Source: an uncultured Gemmiger sp. (lineage in GTDB: Bacteria; Bacillota; Clostridia; Oscillospirales; Ruminococcaceae). Taken from it: 64,000 nucleotides of DNA. Numbering within the stretch: the stretch's first letter is position 1; each line of letters starts with the position of its first letter. Positions 56,625 through 63,112 of this stretch are shown in pieces. The position numbers were made by a program, and so were the translations under genes. The DNA is taken from contig CALXAH010000006.1 of NCBI GenBank assembly GCA_944386225.1, positions 1-64,000 of the forward strand, written 5' to 3'. Below the pieces are notes generated by a model. The model did no database searches. It saw only the letters and a list, made by a program, of their open reading frames with translations, and was not told the origin of the DNA.

Positions 56625-57715
56625 CGACGGAGGAAAAGGATCTGCAGAGCCGGTATGTGTACCAGGTAACCCGCCGCCTGCCCAAAGTGCAGCGGGAAGA
56701 GGTGCGCATGGAACTGGAGGAACTGATCGGGGATATGTACGCGGACAAGGGTTCTATGGAAGCGGTGCTGACCCAGCTGGGGGATCCGGCCCGTTTTGCG
56801 GAGCAATACCGCAGCGGCCGCCAGTACCTGATCGGGCCGGAATACCTGGAAAGTTATCTGTGGTTTGTCCGGGTGGTGCTGCTCTGCGTGGCGGTGCCGG
56901 TTCTGGTACTGTCGCTGATAAGCGCCCTGACCGGGCTGTCCGCCTCGGCGGGGCAGGATGCCGCCCGCCTGATCCTGCGAGCGGTGGCTGAGGGGGTGCG
57001 GGACGGAATTGTGAACGCATTGGCCGGCTGCGTCTCTGCGTTCGGCGCAGTAACCCTGCTTTTCATTATAATGGAATGGCAGAAGGTAAAGATCGAGACC
57101 AGAAAGGCGGAAAGCTGGTCGGTGGAAAAGCTGGCGGACGGCCAGAAGCCCTCCCGCCCCCGCTGGACGCCCCGTTTCCTGGAACCTGTGCCGGATCAGC
57201 GGGCGGTTATTAACCGGGGAGAAAGCGCGGTCGGCATCGTGTTCATGGTAGTATTCTGCGTACTGCTGATTGTAGCGCCCTGGCTCTTTTCGGCCGTTTT
57301 CCCGCAGGAGGGCGCGGTTATCTTTGTGCCGCTGTTCAATCTGGAGCAGTGGCCGACCATCCTGCCGGTGTTTGTGCTCAGCCTGGTTATCGCCCTGGCG
57401 GACGAGGTTCTGCAGATGGTGATGGGCTGCTACTGCAAGCTGGTCATGGTCAGCAATATTGTGTGCGGCGTCATCCAGATTCTGCTGTGCGCCCTGCTGA
57501 TGAAGGTTCTGCCCTTCTGGAATCCGAACTTTTCAGCCGAGGCGCAGGCGGCGCTGGCAACCAGTACCAGCAAAGCCGGGGAGTATCTGGCCTACTGGAA
57601 CGCGGATACGGTGTCCACGGTGGTGCTGGCGGTGATGATTCTGATTACCCTGGCGGAGATGGGCACCACCATCTACAAAACGCTGCGCTACGGTGCGGCC
57701 GTCAGGATCGGCTGA
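56621..57715 (+). CDS. Membrane protein with N-terminal HAAS (DUF1700-like) domain
   Basis: The 364-residue protein starts with a HAAS-type helical domain (residues 10-75: YVYQVTRRLPKVQREEVRMELEELIGDMYADKG...QLGDPARFAEQYR), which often pairs with PadR regulators as a sensing partner. About six membrane helices follow (from residue 85). PadR/HAAS pairs frequently control or sense envelope stress or transporters; the signal here is unknown. Expression is coupled to padR through ATGA. Confidence 0.85.
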   Translation: MTTEEKDLQSRYVYQVTRRLPKVQREEVRMELEELIGDMYADKGSMEAVLTQLGDPARFAEQYRSGRQYLIGPEYLESYLWFVRVVLLCVAVPVLVLSLISALTGLSASAGQDAARLILRAVAEGVRDGIVNALAGCVSAFGAVTLLFIIMEWQKVKIETRKAESWSVEKLADGQKPSRPRWTPRFLEPVPDQRAVINRGESAVGIVFMVVFCVLLIVAPWLFSAVFPQEGAVIFVPLFNLEQWPTILPVFVLSLVIALADEVLQMVMGCYCKLVMVSNIVCGVIQILLCALLMKVLPFWNPNFSAEAQAALATSTSKAGEYLAYWNADTVSTVVLAVMILITLAEMGTTIYKTLRYGAAVRIG

Positions 57716-57721
57716 TTTGTC

Positions 57722-57751
57722 TTGACAAGCCGCCTGTGGGCGGGGTATAAT
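57722..57751 (+). promoter_or_regulatory. Promoter of pyrG
   Basis: TTGACA (57722-57727), 18 bp and TATAAT (57746-57751). Transcription should begin near 57757. Confidence 0.85.
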
Positions 57752-57763
57752 AGCAAGCTGTTA

Positions 57764-57777
57764 GGACAAGGACGTCC
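57764..57777 (+). promoter_or_regulatory. Hexaloop hairpin in the pyrG leader (ANTAR-like antiterminator candidate)
   Basis: GGAC-AAGGAC-GTCC forms a 4-bp stem with a six-base loop having A1 and G4. It shares bases with the 5' arm of the terminator (from 57768), so the two structures exclude each other. Confidence 0.5.
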
Positions 57778-57830
57778 ATTCCCCGACGCGGGCTTCGCGC
57801 CGGGGGATGGGCGTCCTTTCTCGTTTTTGC
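57768..57830 (+). terminator. Terminator (attenuator) in the pyrG leader
   Basis: AAGGACGTCCATTCCCCG pairs with CGGGGGATGGGCGTCCTT (near-perfect, 57801-57818) and is followed by TCTCGTTTTT. It lies between the promoter and SD of pyrG. Confidence 0.85.
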
Positions 57831-57858
57831 GCAAAAACAGGAACAGGGGGAACGGCAG

Positions 57859-59463
57859 ATGGCAAGCAAGCATATATTTGTGACCGGCGGCGTGGTTTCC
57901 GGTCTGGGCAAGGGTATCAGCGCGGCCAGCCTGGGGCGGCTGCTCAAACAGCGGGGGCTGCGGGTGGCGGCCCAGAAACTGGATCCGTACGTGAACGTGG
58001 ACCCGGGCACCATGAGCCCGTATCAGCACGGCGAGGTATTCGTGACGGAGGACGGGGTGGAAACCGACCTGGATCTGGGTCACTACGAGCGTTTTATTGA
58101 TGAGGATCTGAACAAGCTGTCCAACCTGACCAGCGGCCGGGTTTACTGGAACGTGCTGCACAAGGAGCGGGCGGGGGAATACCTGGGTCATACCGTCCAG
58201 ATCATTCCCCATGTGACCGGCGAGATCAAGCGGTTTGTCTACGGGCTGGCGGAGTACACCCAGGCGGACGTGGTCATTACCGAGATCGGCGGCACCATCG
58301 GCGATATCGAGAGCCAGCCGTTTCTGGAAGCCATCCGGCAGATCAGCCGGGAGGTAGGCCGGGAAAACTGCATGTTCCTGCATGTGGTGCTGGTGCCCTG
58401 GCTGAAATGCTCCGGCGAGCACAAGACCAAGCCTGCCCAGCATTCGGTGCATGAGCTGCAGAGCATGGGCATCATGCCGGACGTGATCATCGCCCGCTGC
58501 GACGAACCGCTGGAGGACGGCATCCGGCAGAAGATGGCCGCCTTCTGCAACGTGGAGCCGGAGTGCGTGATTGAAAACCAGACCCTGGACAGCCTGTACG
58601 ATGTGCCGCTGATGCTGCATGACGCGGATCTGGACGGGCTGGTCTGCCGCCGGTTTGGCTTTAACACCCCGGAACCGGATCTGACCGAGTGGAAGGAACT
58701 CTGCCGCCGTACAAGCGAACTGGAGCGCGCCGTTACCATCGCCATGGTAGGCAAATATGTGGAGCTGCACGACGCGTACCTGTCGGTGGTGGAGGCGCTG
58801 CACCACGGCGGTTTCGAAAACCGGGCGGCGGTGTCCATCCGCTGGGTGGATGCGGATCAGCTTACGGAGGAGAATGTGGACGAGCGTCTGGCCGGCGTGG
58901 ACGGCGTTCTGGTACCGGGCGGCTTCGGCAGCCGGGGCGTGGAGGGCATGATCCTGGCCGCGCGCTGGGCCCGGGAGAAGCGGGTGCCCTATCTGGGCAT
59001 CTGCCTGGGCATGCAGGTGGCGGTGATCGAGGCCGCCCGCAGCCTGGCGGGCCTGTCCACCGCCAACAGCCGGGAGTTTGACCCGGAAGGCAGTGAGTGT
59101 GTGATCGACCTGATGCCGGATCAGCAGGGCAATCTGCCCAAGGGCGGCACCATGCGGCTGGGCGCCTATCCCTGCCGTTTGGCTGAGGACAGCCGGATGC
59201 GGGCGGTGTACGGCGGCGCGCCGGAAATCCATGAACGGCACCGTCACCGGTACGAGGTGAGCAACGTGTTCCGTTCCCGCCTGGAGCAGGCGGGGTTGGT
59301 GTTCAGCGGTACCTCTCCGGACGGTCATCTGGTGGAGGCCATGGAACTGCCCGGCCATCCCTATTACCTGGCGGTACAGTATCACCCCGAGTTCAAGAGC
59401 CGTCCCAACCGGGCGCATCCCTTGTTCCGGGAACTGGTGCATGCCTGCCTGCAGGAACAATAA
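57859..59463 (+). CDS. pyrG: CTP synthase
   Basis: ATG 57859 follows CAGGGGGAACGGCAG. The 534-residue enzyme has the synthetase domain (residues 1-265: [46 protein letters not shown] in part, [11 protein letters not shown]) and a class I glutaminase domain with GICLGMQ (nucleophile Cys) and [11 protein letters not shown] (His, Glu). It converts UTP to CTP using glutamine. The leader has an attenuator whose antitermination may be nitrogen-linked. Confidence 0.96.
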   Translation: MASKHIFVTGGVVSGLGKGISAASLGRLLKQRGLRVAAQKLDPYVNVDPGTMSPYQHGEVFVTEDGVETDLDLGHYERFIDEDLNKLSNLTSGRVYWNVLHKERAGEYLGHTVQIIPHVTGEIKRFVYGLAEYTQADVVITEIGGTIGDIESQPFLEAIRQISREVGRENCMFLHVVLVPWLKCSGEHKTKPAQHSVHELQSMGIMPDVIIARCDEPLEDGIRQKMAAFCNVEPECVIENQTLDSLYDVPLMLHDADLDGLVCRRFGFNTPEPDLTEWKELCRRTSELERAVTIAMVGKYVELHDAYLSVVEALHHGGFENRAAVSIRWVDADQLTEENVDERLAGVDGVLVPGGFGSRGVEGMILAARWAREKRVPYLGICLGMQVAVIEAARSLAGLSTANSREFDPEGSECVIDLMPDQQGNLPKGGTMRLGAYPCRLAEDSRMRAVYGGAPEIHERHRHRYEVSNVFRSRLEQAGLVFSGTSPDGHLVEAMELPGHPYYLAVQYHPEFKSRPNRAHPLFRELVHACLQEQ

Positions 59464-59467
59464 GCAC

Positions 59468-59503
59468 AAAAAATCCCGGGGCCAATCGGCCCCGGGATTT
59501 TTT
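59468..59503. terminator. Bidirectional terminator between pyrG and dapL
   Basis: AAAAAATCCCGGGGCC pairs perfectly with GGCCCCGGGATTTTTT around a 4-nt loop. Confidence 0.95.
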
Positions 59504-59513
59504 ATGTGTTCGA

Positions 59514-60695
59514 TCAGCCCCGGCGCAGCCAGTCGGCCATGCGGGCCATGGCCTCAGCGGCCTGCTGTTCCCCGGCAAAGGCGGACAGGCGGAAATACCC
59601 CTCGCCATTGCGGCCGAAGCCGCTGCCCGGCGTACCGACCACCCCGGCGTTCTCCAGCAGTGCGTCAAAGAAGCTCCAGGAATCCATGCCGCGGGGGCAT
59701 TCCATCCACAGATAGGGGGAATCCTTGCCGCCGCAGTACCAGATTCCCAGCTCATCCAGCACCCGGGCCGCCACGGAGGCGCTGCGCAGATAGGCGTCGA
59801 TGCTCTCCCGGCAGCCGGCCAGACCGGCGGGGGTGAACACCGCCTCGGCAGCCCGCTGAACCGGATAGGCCACCCCGTTCATCTTGGTGCTCTGGCGGCG
59901 CAGCCACATATCGTGCAGGTTCATCCCTTCCCGCACCAGGCTGCGGGGCACCACCGTGTAGCCGCAGCGGGTGCCGGTGAACCCGGCGGTCTTGCTCAGG
60001 CTGCACACCTCGATGGCGCATTCCTCCGCACCGGGGATTTCGTAGATAGTGCGGGGCACGTCGCTGCGGATAAAGGATTCGTAGGCCGCGTCGTACAGAA
60101 TCACGGCGTCATGCTCCCGGGCGTATTCCACCCAGCGGGCCAGACCGGCCTTGTTGTAGGCGGCGCCGGTGGGGTTGCCGGGGGAGCACAGATAGATCAG
60201 CTGGGCGTCCAGGCTGTCATCGGGCAGAGGCAGGAAACCGTTCTCCCGGGTGGCGTCCAGATAGGCCACCTGCCGCCCGGCCATCAGGTTGGTGTCCCGG
60301 TAAACCGGATACACCGGGTCGGGGATCAGCACCCGGCAATCGGTGGTGAACAGATCCGGCAGATTGCCCAGATCGCTCTTGGCGCCGTCGCTTACAAAGA
60401 TATCCGCCGGGTCTACCTGCACGCCCATGCTTTCGTAGTACCCGCTGATGGCCTGCCGCAGGAACAGGTACCCCTGTTCCGGGCCGTAGCCGCGGAAGCT
60501 GCCCGCCTGGCCCTGTTCGGCGCTGGCCGCCTGCATAGCCTGCACCACCGTCTGACAGAGCGGCCGGGTCACGTCCCCGATACCCATATGGATCAGCGAT
60601 TTGTCCGGATGGGCCTGCCGGTAGGTCTGCACCCGGCGGGCCACCTCACTGAACAGATAGCTGCGGGGCACATCGTCAAAATGGTGGTTGATCAT
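59514..60695 (-). CDS. dapL: LL-diaminopimelate aminotransferase
   Basis: ATG 60695 follows AAAGGAGCGTATATAAAT. The 393-residue PLP enzyme (class I fold) begins FDDVPRSYLFSEVARRV and shows IHMGIGDVTRPL, FVSDGAKSDLGN, SPGNPTGA and the PLP lysine in EVCSLSKTAGFTGTRCG. It makes LL-diaminopimelate from tetrahydrodipicolinate with glutamate as amino donor, for lysine and peptidoglycan. Its leader holds a promoter, then a terminator, then the SD. Confidence 0.94.
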   Translation of the reverse strand: MINHHFDDVPRSYLFSEVARRVQTYRQAHPDKSLIHMGIGDVTRPLCQTVVQAMQAASAEQGQAGSFRGYGPEQGYLFLRQAISGYYESMGVQVDPADIFVSDGAKSDLGNLPDLFTTDCRVLIPDPVYPVYRDTNLMAGRQVAYLDATRENGFLPLPDDSLDAQLIYLCSPGNPTGAAYNKAGLARWVEYAREHDAVILYDAAYESFIRSDVPRTIYEIPGAEECAIEVCSLSKTAGFTGTRCGYTVVPRSLVREGMNLHDMWLRRQSTKMNGVAYPVQRAAEAVFTPAGLAGCRESIDAYLRSASVAARVLDELGIWYCGGKDSPYLWMECPRGMDSWSFFDALLENAGVVGTPGSGFGRNGEGYFRLSAFAGEQQAAEAMARMADWLRRG

Positions 60696-60723
60696 ATTTA
60701 TATACGCTCCTTTCCCGAAAAGC

Positions 60724-60764
60724 AAAAAACGCCCGCACCGGTACCGGCGGCACCAGCGCAGACG
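60724..60764 (-). terminator. Terminator (attenuator) in the dapL leader
   Basis: CGTCTGCGCTGGTGCC (60764-60749) pairs with GGTACCGGTGCGGGCG (60745-60730) over 16 bp using five G-U pairs and is followed by TTTTTT. It lies about 35 bases before the dapL start. Confidence 0.82.
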
Positions 60765-60773
60765 TCATTGTCC
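60760..60773 (-). promoter_or_regulatory. Hexaloop hairpin in the dapL leader (ANTAR-like antiterminator candidate)
   Basis: On the minus strand GGAC-AATGAC-GTCT forms a 4-bp stem (one G-U pair) with a six-base loop having A1 and G4. It shares bases with the terminator 5' arm. The predicted transcript starts at about 60775. Confidence 0.5.
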
Positions 60774-60782
60774 ATACGATAT

Positions 60783-60811
60783 AAAATAGCATCGCGCCTG
60801 CAAATTGTCAA
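60783..60811 (-). promoter_or_regulatory. Promoter of dapL
   Basis: TTGACA (60811-60806), 17 bp and TATTTT (60788-60783) on the minus strand. Confidence 0.7.
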
Positions 60812-60912
60812 GGCAGGCCGCTGTCTATGCGCTATACTTGCCAAGGCGCGGGGCCTTAAATGGAAAAAGTTTGTGCAACTGACAAAATCAGGCCGCGGCG
60901 GCGCGATTTTGC

Positions 60913-60941
60913 TTGACGAAGCGCCCGGCCGGGGCTATAAT
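60913..60941 (+). promoter_or_regulatory. Promoter of glnA
   Basis: TTGACG (60913-60918), 17 bp and TATAAT (60936-60941). Between this and the dapL promoter (60812-60912) I see no gene. Confidence 0.85.
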
Positions 60942-60955
60942 TCAGCTATTGGAAC

Positions 60956-60969
60956 CAGCAAAGGCGCTG
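60956..60969 (+). promoter_or_regulatory. Hexaloop hairpin in the glnA leader (ANTAR-like antiterminator candidate)
   Basis: CAGC-AAAGGC-GCTG forms a 4-bp stem with a six-base loop having A1 and G4, the bases read by ANTAR domains. It overlaps the 5' arm of the following terminator. The ANTAR protein is encoded in the same operon. Confidence 0.6.
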
Positions 60970-61000
60970 CGGCCCCGCCAAGGGGCAGGCAGCGCCTTTT
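60961..61000 (+). terminator. Terminator (attenuator) in the glnA leader
   Basis: AAGGCGCTGC pairs with GCAGCGCCTT around an inner CCCC/GGGG hairpin and is followed by TT, giving a tract of four T. It lies between the promoter and the SD (AAGGAGGCATCCC). Confidence 0.8.
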
Positions 61001-61033
61001 CCCATATTCACCCGCACGGCAAGGAGGCATCCC

Positions 61034-62347
61034 ATGAGCCACTCTCTTTCCCAGCTGCTTTCGTTTATTGAAGAAAACGACATCAAGTTCATCCGTCTGG
61101 CGTTCTGCGACATCTTCGGTGTGCAGAAGAACATTGCCATTATGGCCAGCCAGCTGCCCCACGCGGTGGAAGCGGGCGTTTCCTTTGATGCATCGGCCAT
61201 CGCGGGGTTTGCCAACGTGGCGGAATCGGATCTGTTCCTGGTGCCGGATCTGGATACCTTCTGCCTGCTGCCCTGGCGCCCCAGCGAGAGCTGTGTGGCC
61301 CGGGTGATGTGCAACATCCATTATCCGGATGGGCGCCCCTTTGAGGGGGACGGGCGGCACCTGCTGCAGCGGGTGGAGCGTCAGGCCGAGCAGGCCGGCT
61401 ACCGTCTGCTGGCGGGCCCGGAATGCGAGTTCTACCTGTTCGAAACCGACGAGCAGGGCCAGCCCACCAACCGCCCCTTTGACCGGGCCGGGTACTTTGA
61501 CATTGCTCCCATGGACCGGGGCGAAAATGTACGCCGGGAGATCTGCCTGACGCTGGAGGAAATGGGGATCCAGCCGGAGCGCAGCCACCACGAGCAGGGC
61601 CCCGGCCAGAACGAGATCGATTTCCGGTGCGCTTCGCCGCTGCACGCGGCCGACGACCTGATGACCATGCGCACGGCGGTCAAGGCCATTGCCGCCCAGA
61701 ACGGGCTGTTCGCCTCCTTCCTGCCCAAGCCCCTGCCCGGGGCCAGCGGCAGCGGCCTGCACATGAACCTGTCCCTGTTCCGGAACGGGGAAAACCTGTT
61801 CCGCGGTTTTGCCGAAAACCCCGATCCGGAGGCGGCCGCCTTCCTGGCAGGCATCCTGCGGCGGGTGCCGGAGATCACCGTGTTTGCCGATCCGCTGCCC
61901 GGCTCCTACAACCGTCTGGGCTGCCATGAGGCGCCGGGCGTGGTCAGCTGGAGCTGCCAGAACCGCTCCTCCCTGGTGCGGGTGCCCGCTGCCAAAGGGG
62001 ATGACTGCCGCATGGAACTGCGCAACCCCGATCCCTCCTGCAACCCCTATGTGGTCACCGCACTGCTGCTGGAAGCAGGCTTCGAGGGCATCCGGGATAA
62101 GCTGACCCTGCCGCCCTCCATCAACTTTGCGGTCTACCGGCCCTCCGAAGCGCCGAACCTGACCCCGCTGCCCGCCGATCTGGCCGAGGCGGTGGAGACG
62201 GCCCGCAAGAGCGATTTCCTTCCCCGGGTGCTGCCCGCCCGTTTGCTGAACGACTATCTTGCCTATAAGCAAAAGGAAGCCGAGGCCTACGCCGCCGAGC
62301 CGGACCCGGTTCTCTACGAGATGGAACAGTATTTTGACCGTATCTGA
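61034..62347 (+). CDS. glnA: Glutamine synthetase, type I (alpha-like)
   Basis: ATG 61034 follows CAAGGAGGCATCCC. The 437-residue enzyme has the beta-grasp N-domain (FIEENDIKFIRLAFCDIFGVQKN) and the catalytic domain with GPECEFYLF, the HHEQGPGQNEIDF metal site and PLPGASGSGLHMNLSLF. The length fits the GSI-alpha type that lacks adenylylation control. It makes glutamine from glutamate and ammonia. Expression is likely set by leader antitermination, with the ANTAR protein encoded 38 bases downstream. Confidence 0.95.
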   Translation: MSHSLSQLLSFIEENDIKFIRLAFCDIFGVQKNIAIMASQLPHAVEAGVSFDASAIAGFANVAESDLFLVPDLDTFCLLPWRPSESCVARVMCNIHYPDGRPFEGDGRHLLQRVERQAEQAGYRLLAGPECEFYLFETDEQGQPTNRPFDRAGYFDIAPMDRGENVRREICLTLEEMGIQPERSHHEQGPGQNEIDFRCASPLHAADDLMTMRTAVKAIAAQNGLFASFLPKPLPGASGSGLHMNLSLFRNGENLFRGFAENPDPEAAAFLAGILRRVPEITVFADPLPGSYNRLGCHEAPGVVSWSCQNRSSLVRVPAAKGDDCRMELRNPDPSCNPYVVTALLLEAGFEGIRDKLTLPPSINFAVYRPSEAPNLTPLPADLAEAVETARKSDFLPRVLPARLLNDYLAYKQKEAEAYAAEPDPVLYEMEQYFDRI

Positions 62348-62385
62348 AATACCGCCGTACGCGGCGTAGAAGTGAGGTGAGCCCA

Positions 62386-62958
62386 ATGGCCGGTGGTGTC
62401 CTGATCGCGAGCGACCGCCAGTACCACGACACCCTGCGCACCCTGTTTGCGGGGCCCGGCCAGGGGGCAATCTGCTGCACCAGCGCGGGGGAAGCGCGCC
62501 GTGCCATGGGCCAGAACGGCTGTGAGCTGCTGGTGGTCAACGCACCGCTTCCGGACGAGTTCGGCCGGGATCTGGCGGTGCAGGCAGCGGACGGCGGTGC
62601 GGGTGTCATCCTGCTCTGCCCCGGGCCGCAGGCGGACCGATTGGCCGCCGGGCTGGAAAAGCACGGGGTGTTTGTACTGGGACGTCCGCTTTCCCGTCAG
62701 CAGGCGGCTTTCGCAATCCGCCTGATCCGTACCAGCCAGCAGCGGGTGCGGGCGCTGATGGCCCAGAACCAGCGTCTGGCCAAACGGCTGGACGAAGCCC
62801 GGGTAATCAGCCGCGCCAAATGCGTGCTGGCCCGTTATGCTGATCTCTCCGAGGAGGAGGCCCATCGGCTGATTGAAAAACGGGCGATGGACGCCCGGGT
62901 CACCAGCCGGGAGGCCGCGCTGGAGATTCTGCAGAACTACGAAGACCGGGATCTGTGA
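62386..62958 (+). CDS. ANTAR-domain response regulator (transcription antiterminator)
   Basis: ATG 62386 follows GTGAGGTGAGCCCA; a GTG three codons earlier is inside the SD. The 190-residue protein has a degenerate receiver domain (residues 4-120; GGVLIASDRQYHDTL lacks the usual acidic pair, and ELLVVNAPLPD has N where the phospho-Asp would be). It then has a coiled helix (about 120-138) and an ANTAR domain (about 138-190: AKCVLARYADLSEEEAHRLIEKRAMDAR...). ANTAR proteins bind paired hexaloop RNA hairpins and prevent termination. It probably regulates glnA and neighbours. Confidence 0.93.
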   Translation: MAGGVLIASDRQYHDTLRTLFAGPGQGAICCTSAGEARRAMGQNGCELLVVNAPLPDEFGRDLAVQAADGGAGVILLCPGPQADRLAAGLEKHGVFVLGRPLSRQQAAFAIRLIRTSQQRVRALMAQNQRLAKRLDEARVISRAKCVLARYADLSEEEAHRLIEKRAMDARVTSREAALEILQNYEDRDL

Positions 62959-62978
62959 GTCCCGCGCTATCCTATCGA

Positions 62979-62994
62979 CAGGCAAAGGCGCCTG
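62979..62994 (+). promoter_or_regulatory. Hexaloop hairpin before the amidotransferase gene (ANTAR-like candidate)
   Basis: CAGGC-AAAGGC-GCCTG forms a 5-bp stem with the same AAAGGC loop as the glnA leader (A1 and G4). It shares bases 62984-62994 with the terminator 5' arm. Confidence 0.6.
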
Positions 62995-63050
62995 CCGTGC
63001 AAAAGGGGAAAATCCCTCTTTTGCCGGCAGGCGCCTTTCCTTTATATATA
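62984..63050 (+). terminator. Terminator between the ANTAR and amidotransferase genes
   Basis: AAAGGCGCCTGCCG (62984-62997) pairs with CGGCAGGCGCCTTT (63025-63038), with a second inner stem (GCAAAAGGGG/CCCTCTTTTGC). The following sequence is CCTTTATATA. No clear promoter lies between the ANTAR gene and this hairpin, so it controls read-through. Confidence 0.82.
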
Positions 63051-63112
63051 GGCGTGATACGAACACGCCGGTTTGAAAGGAATCTTTGAAGGAAAAGTGA
63101 GGCGTATAACCT

